Shown here: positions 6,060 through 7,323 of the stretch, piece after piece | Numbering within the stretch: position 1 is the first letter of the stretch | Layout of the letters: every line of letters starts with the position of its first letter | Assembly: GCA_903879765.1 (NCBI GenBank) | Contig: CAIRMS010000265.1 | Coordinates: 1 to 7,323 of the forward strand | Direction of reading: 5' to 3' | Length of the DNA: 7,323 bases | Origin: an uncultured Flavobacteriales bacterium | Lineage (GTDB): Bacteria; Bacteroidota; Bacteroidia; Flavobacteriales_D; Crocinitomicaceae | Position numbers and translations under genes: made by a program | The notes under the pieces: model-generated | What the model saw: only the letters and a program-made list of their open reading frames with translations | What the model was told of the DNA's origin: nothing | The model's database searches: none

Positions 6060-7037
6060 ATGAAAACATTACAATTTAGAGAAGCGTTAAGAGAGGCAAT
6101 GTCAGAAGAAATGCGACGTGATGAGCGTGTATTTCTCCTTGGTGAAGAAGTTGCTGAATACAACGGTGCTTACAAGGTTTCTCAAGGAATGCTGGATGAA
6201 TTTGGTCCAAAAAGAGTAATCGATACACCTATCGCAGAACTAGGTTTTACTGGAATTGCTGTTGGTGCTTCAATGAATGGACTTCGTCCAATTGTAGAAT
6301 TCATGACTTGGAACTTTGCCATTCTTGCAGCGGACCAAATCATTAACTCTGCAGCGAAAATGTTACAGATGTCCGGTGGACAATATTCATGTCCAATCGT
6401 TTTCCGTGGTGGAAATGGTACAGCAGGACAATTAGGTGCAACACACTCACAAAGTTTCGAAGCGTTTTACGCACACGTACCAGGACTAAAAGTGCTTACA
6501 CCGTCAAATCCTGCTGATGCAAAAGGTTTGTTGAAAGCAGCGATTCGCGATAACGATCCAGTTGTTTTCTTGGAGTCAGAAAAAATGTACGGAGACAAGG
6601 GAGAAGTTCCTGAGGGAGAATACATCATTCCAATTGGCGTAGCAAACGTTGTTCGTAAAGGAACAGATGTAACAATTGTAACGTTTGGAAAAATCATTAA
6701 AGTCGCTGAAGAAGCTGCTGAAATATTAGCGAAAGATAACATCAACGTTGAAATCATCGATTTAAGAACGATTCGTCCATTAGATTATGGAACTGTCGTT
6801 GAATCAATCAAGAAAACAAATCGTTGTGTTGTATTAGAAGAATCTTGGCCGTTGGCATCGATCTCTTCTGAAATCGCTTACCACCTACAGCGCTATGCAT
6901 TTGATTACTTAGACGCACCAGTGCAACGTGTGACGCAAACAGATACACCATTCGCGTTCTCTCCAACATTAATTGACGAGGCGCTACCGAATGTAGACCG
7001 TTTGATTAAAGCTGTAAAAGCGACAATGTATAGATAA
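6060..7037 (+). CDS. pdhB: Pyruvate dehydrogenase E1 component, beta subunit
   Basis: PdhB pairs with the alpha subunit as an alpha2beta2 E1 enzyme, which decarboxylates pyruvate with thiamine diphosphate and passes the acetyl group to the lipoyl domain of E2 in the cytosolic pyruvate dehydrogenase complex. The 325-residue protein has the usual length of split-type E1 beta. The N-terminal Pyr domain (about 1-180) shows GEEVAEYNGAYKVSQG (28-43), IDTPIAE (54-60, with Glu60 in the position that contacts the cofactor aminopyrimidine), NSAAK (96-100) and FRGGNG (115-120) followed by GATHSQ (126-131, active-site His129). The C-terminal transketolase-C domain holds LRTIRPLD and EESWP. Motifs fit pyruvate dehydrogenase better than branched-chain 2-oxoacid dehydrogenase, but substrate is inferred from similarity only. 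No pdhA or E2 gene is adjacent in this window; the gene has its own promoter and terminator. Confidence 0.95.
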   Translation: MKTLQFREALREAMSEEMRRDERVFLLGEEVAEYNGAYKVSQGMLDEFGPKRVIDTPIAELGFTGIAVGASMNGLRPIVEFMTWNFAILAADQIINSAAKMLQMSGGQYSCPIVFRGGNGTAGQLGATHSQSFEAFYAHVPGLKVLTPSNPADAKGLLKAAIRDNDPVVFLESEKMYGDKGEVPEGEYIIPIGVANVVRKGTDVTIVTFGKIIKVAEEAAEILAKDNINVEIIDLRTIRPLDYGTVVESIKKTNRCVVLEESWPLASISSEIAYHLQRYAFDYLDAPVQRVTQTDTPFAFSPTLIDEALPNVDRLIKAVKATMYR

Positions 7038-7058
7038 TTTACAATCCTTATAGATAAT
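7029..7058 (+). repeat. 10-base direct repeat spanning the pdhB stop
   Basis: TATAGATAAT occurs at 7029-7038, covering the last codons and stop of pdhB, and again at 7049-7058, exactly 20 bases later. It lies just upstream of the terminator. No function is apparent; it may be a small slippage duplication or chance in AT-rich DNA. Confidence 0.4.
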
Positions 7059-7059
7059 G

Positions 7060-7089
7060 AAAAGGAGTCCAAATGGGTTCCTTTTTTTT
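7060..7089 (+). terminator. Intrinsic terminator after pdhB
   Basis: Arms 7060-7070 and 7075-7085 pair as an 11-bp stem with two G-T wobbles in the middle and an AAAT loop; the right arm merges into a run of eight T's (7082-7089). It sits about 22 bases past the pdhB stop and isolates pdhB from the next gene. Confidence 0.9.
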
Positions 7090-7118
7090 GTTCAATGCAT
7101 ACCATTTCTAAAAGTCTC

Positions 7119-7126
7119 TACTTTTA
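7119..7126 (+). promoter_or_regulatory. Possible degenerate -7 element before the last gene
   Basis: TACTTTTA differs from TAnnTTTG in the final base and lies 14 bases before the ATG at 7141, closer than the other three elements in the window. The position after a terminator requires a promoter somewhere in 7090-7140, and this is the best candidate seen. Confidence 0.3.
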
Positions 7127-7140
7127 ATTAAATTAGCTCT

Positions 7141-7323
7141 ATGAAATCATTTTTACTACTCTTAAGTCTCACATGGTTAGGGACTCTTTTCGCGCAAGAG
7201 ACAACTCATTTTTTAATTAAGTCCAATTCATCCATTCGTATCACGGATCCCATCTGTAAGAAAATGGCTGAAGACTCCAAAAAAGAAATTCAAACAGAAT
7301 TATCGAGAATTAAGGATACTAAA
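7141..7323 (+). CDS. Exported protein of unknown function, N-terminal fragment
   Basis: An ATG opens a frame that stays open for 61 codons to the right edge, so the 3' end is missing. Residues 1-18 (MKSFLLLLSLTWLGTLFA) form a clear signal peptide: one Lys, a Leu-rich core, and a likely signal peptidase I site after Ala18, just before QE. No lipobox cysteine is present. The mature start is hydrophilic, with one Cys (CKKM, 39-42) followed by a charged, probably helical stretch rich in Lys and Glu. It follows the pdhB terminator, so it begins a new transcription unit. The visible part is too short to assign a family; the product is likely periplasmic, outer membrane or secreted. Confidence 0.75.
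   Translation, partial: MKSFLLLLSLTWLGTLFAQETTHFLIKSNSSIRITDPICKKMAEDSKKEIQTELSRIKDTK

Noticed and set aside
6467..6757. A 96-codon - strand frame within pdhB.
   Set aside because: It is the antisense of a highly conserved enzyme region and has no independent support.

Overview
The window looks like a piece of chromosome from a gliding-type member of the Bacteroidota, probably Flavobacteriales. The evidence is an AT-rich genome with A-rich gene leaders instead of Shine-Dalgarno sites, three TAnnTTTG -7 promoter elements, the Bacteroidota-specific genes gldE and gldD, and a separately encoded pyruvate dehydrogenase beta subunit. I cannot name the genus. All complete genes are on the + strand.

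Layout. Bases 1-199 are GC-rich (about 61% by hand count) and encode one unit of a SprB/PKD-type extracellular adhesin repeat. At about 197-202 this runs in frame, without a stop, into a 5'-truncated gldE of about 33% GC just past the junction. This is most likely an assembly or cloning chimera, or else a recombination scar, rather than a designed fusion. Next comes a tightly overlapping unit gldE-gldD-folK (to 2207). A promoter then leads into a monocistronic lipoprotein gene (2267-3994) with an OmpA-like domain and a helical TPR-like tail, closed by a strong intrinsic terminator (4014-4042). A second promoter drives clpP-clpX (4104-6004), the ATP-dependent protease pair. A third promoter drives pdhB (6060-7037), followed by another intrinsic terminator (7060-7089). 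The window ends inside a new gene (from 7141) with a signal peptide and no recognisable family. No gene-free stretch reaches 300 bases; the longest gap is about 109 bases and holds a terminator and a promoter.

How the genes relate. GldE and GldD are envelope proteins of the gliding/type IX secretion context. FolK makes folate, ClpXP does cytosolic protein turnover and PdhB feeds acetyl-CoA to central metabolism, so beyond the first operon this is a run of housekeeping transcription units, not a single pathway. I see no CRISPR array, tRNA, rRNA, insertion sequence or phage gene, and no convincing new defence or mobile system. The most unusual signal is the adhesin-repeat/gldE junction. The next most interesting are the OmpA-plus-TPR lipoprotein and the constant promoter-to-start spacing.
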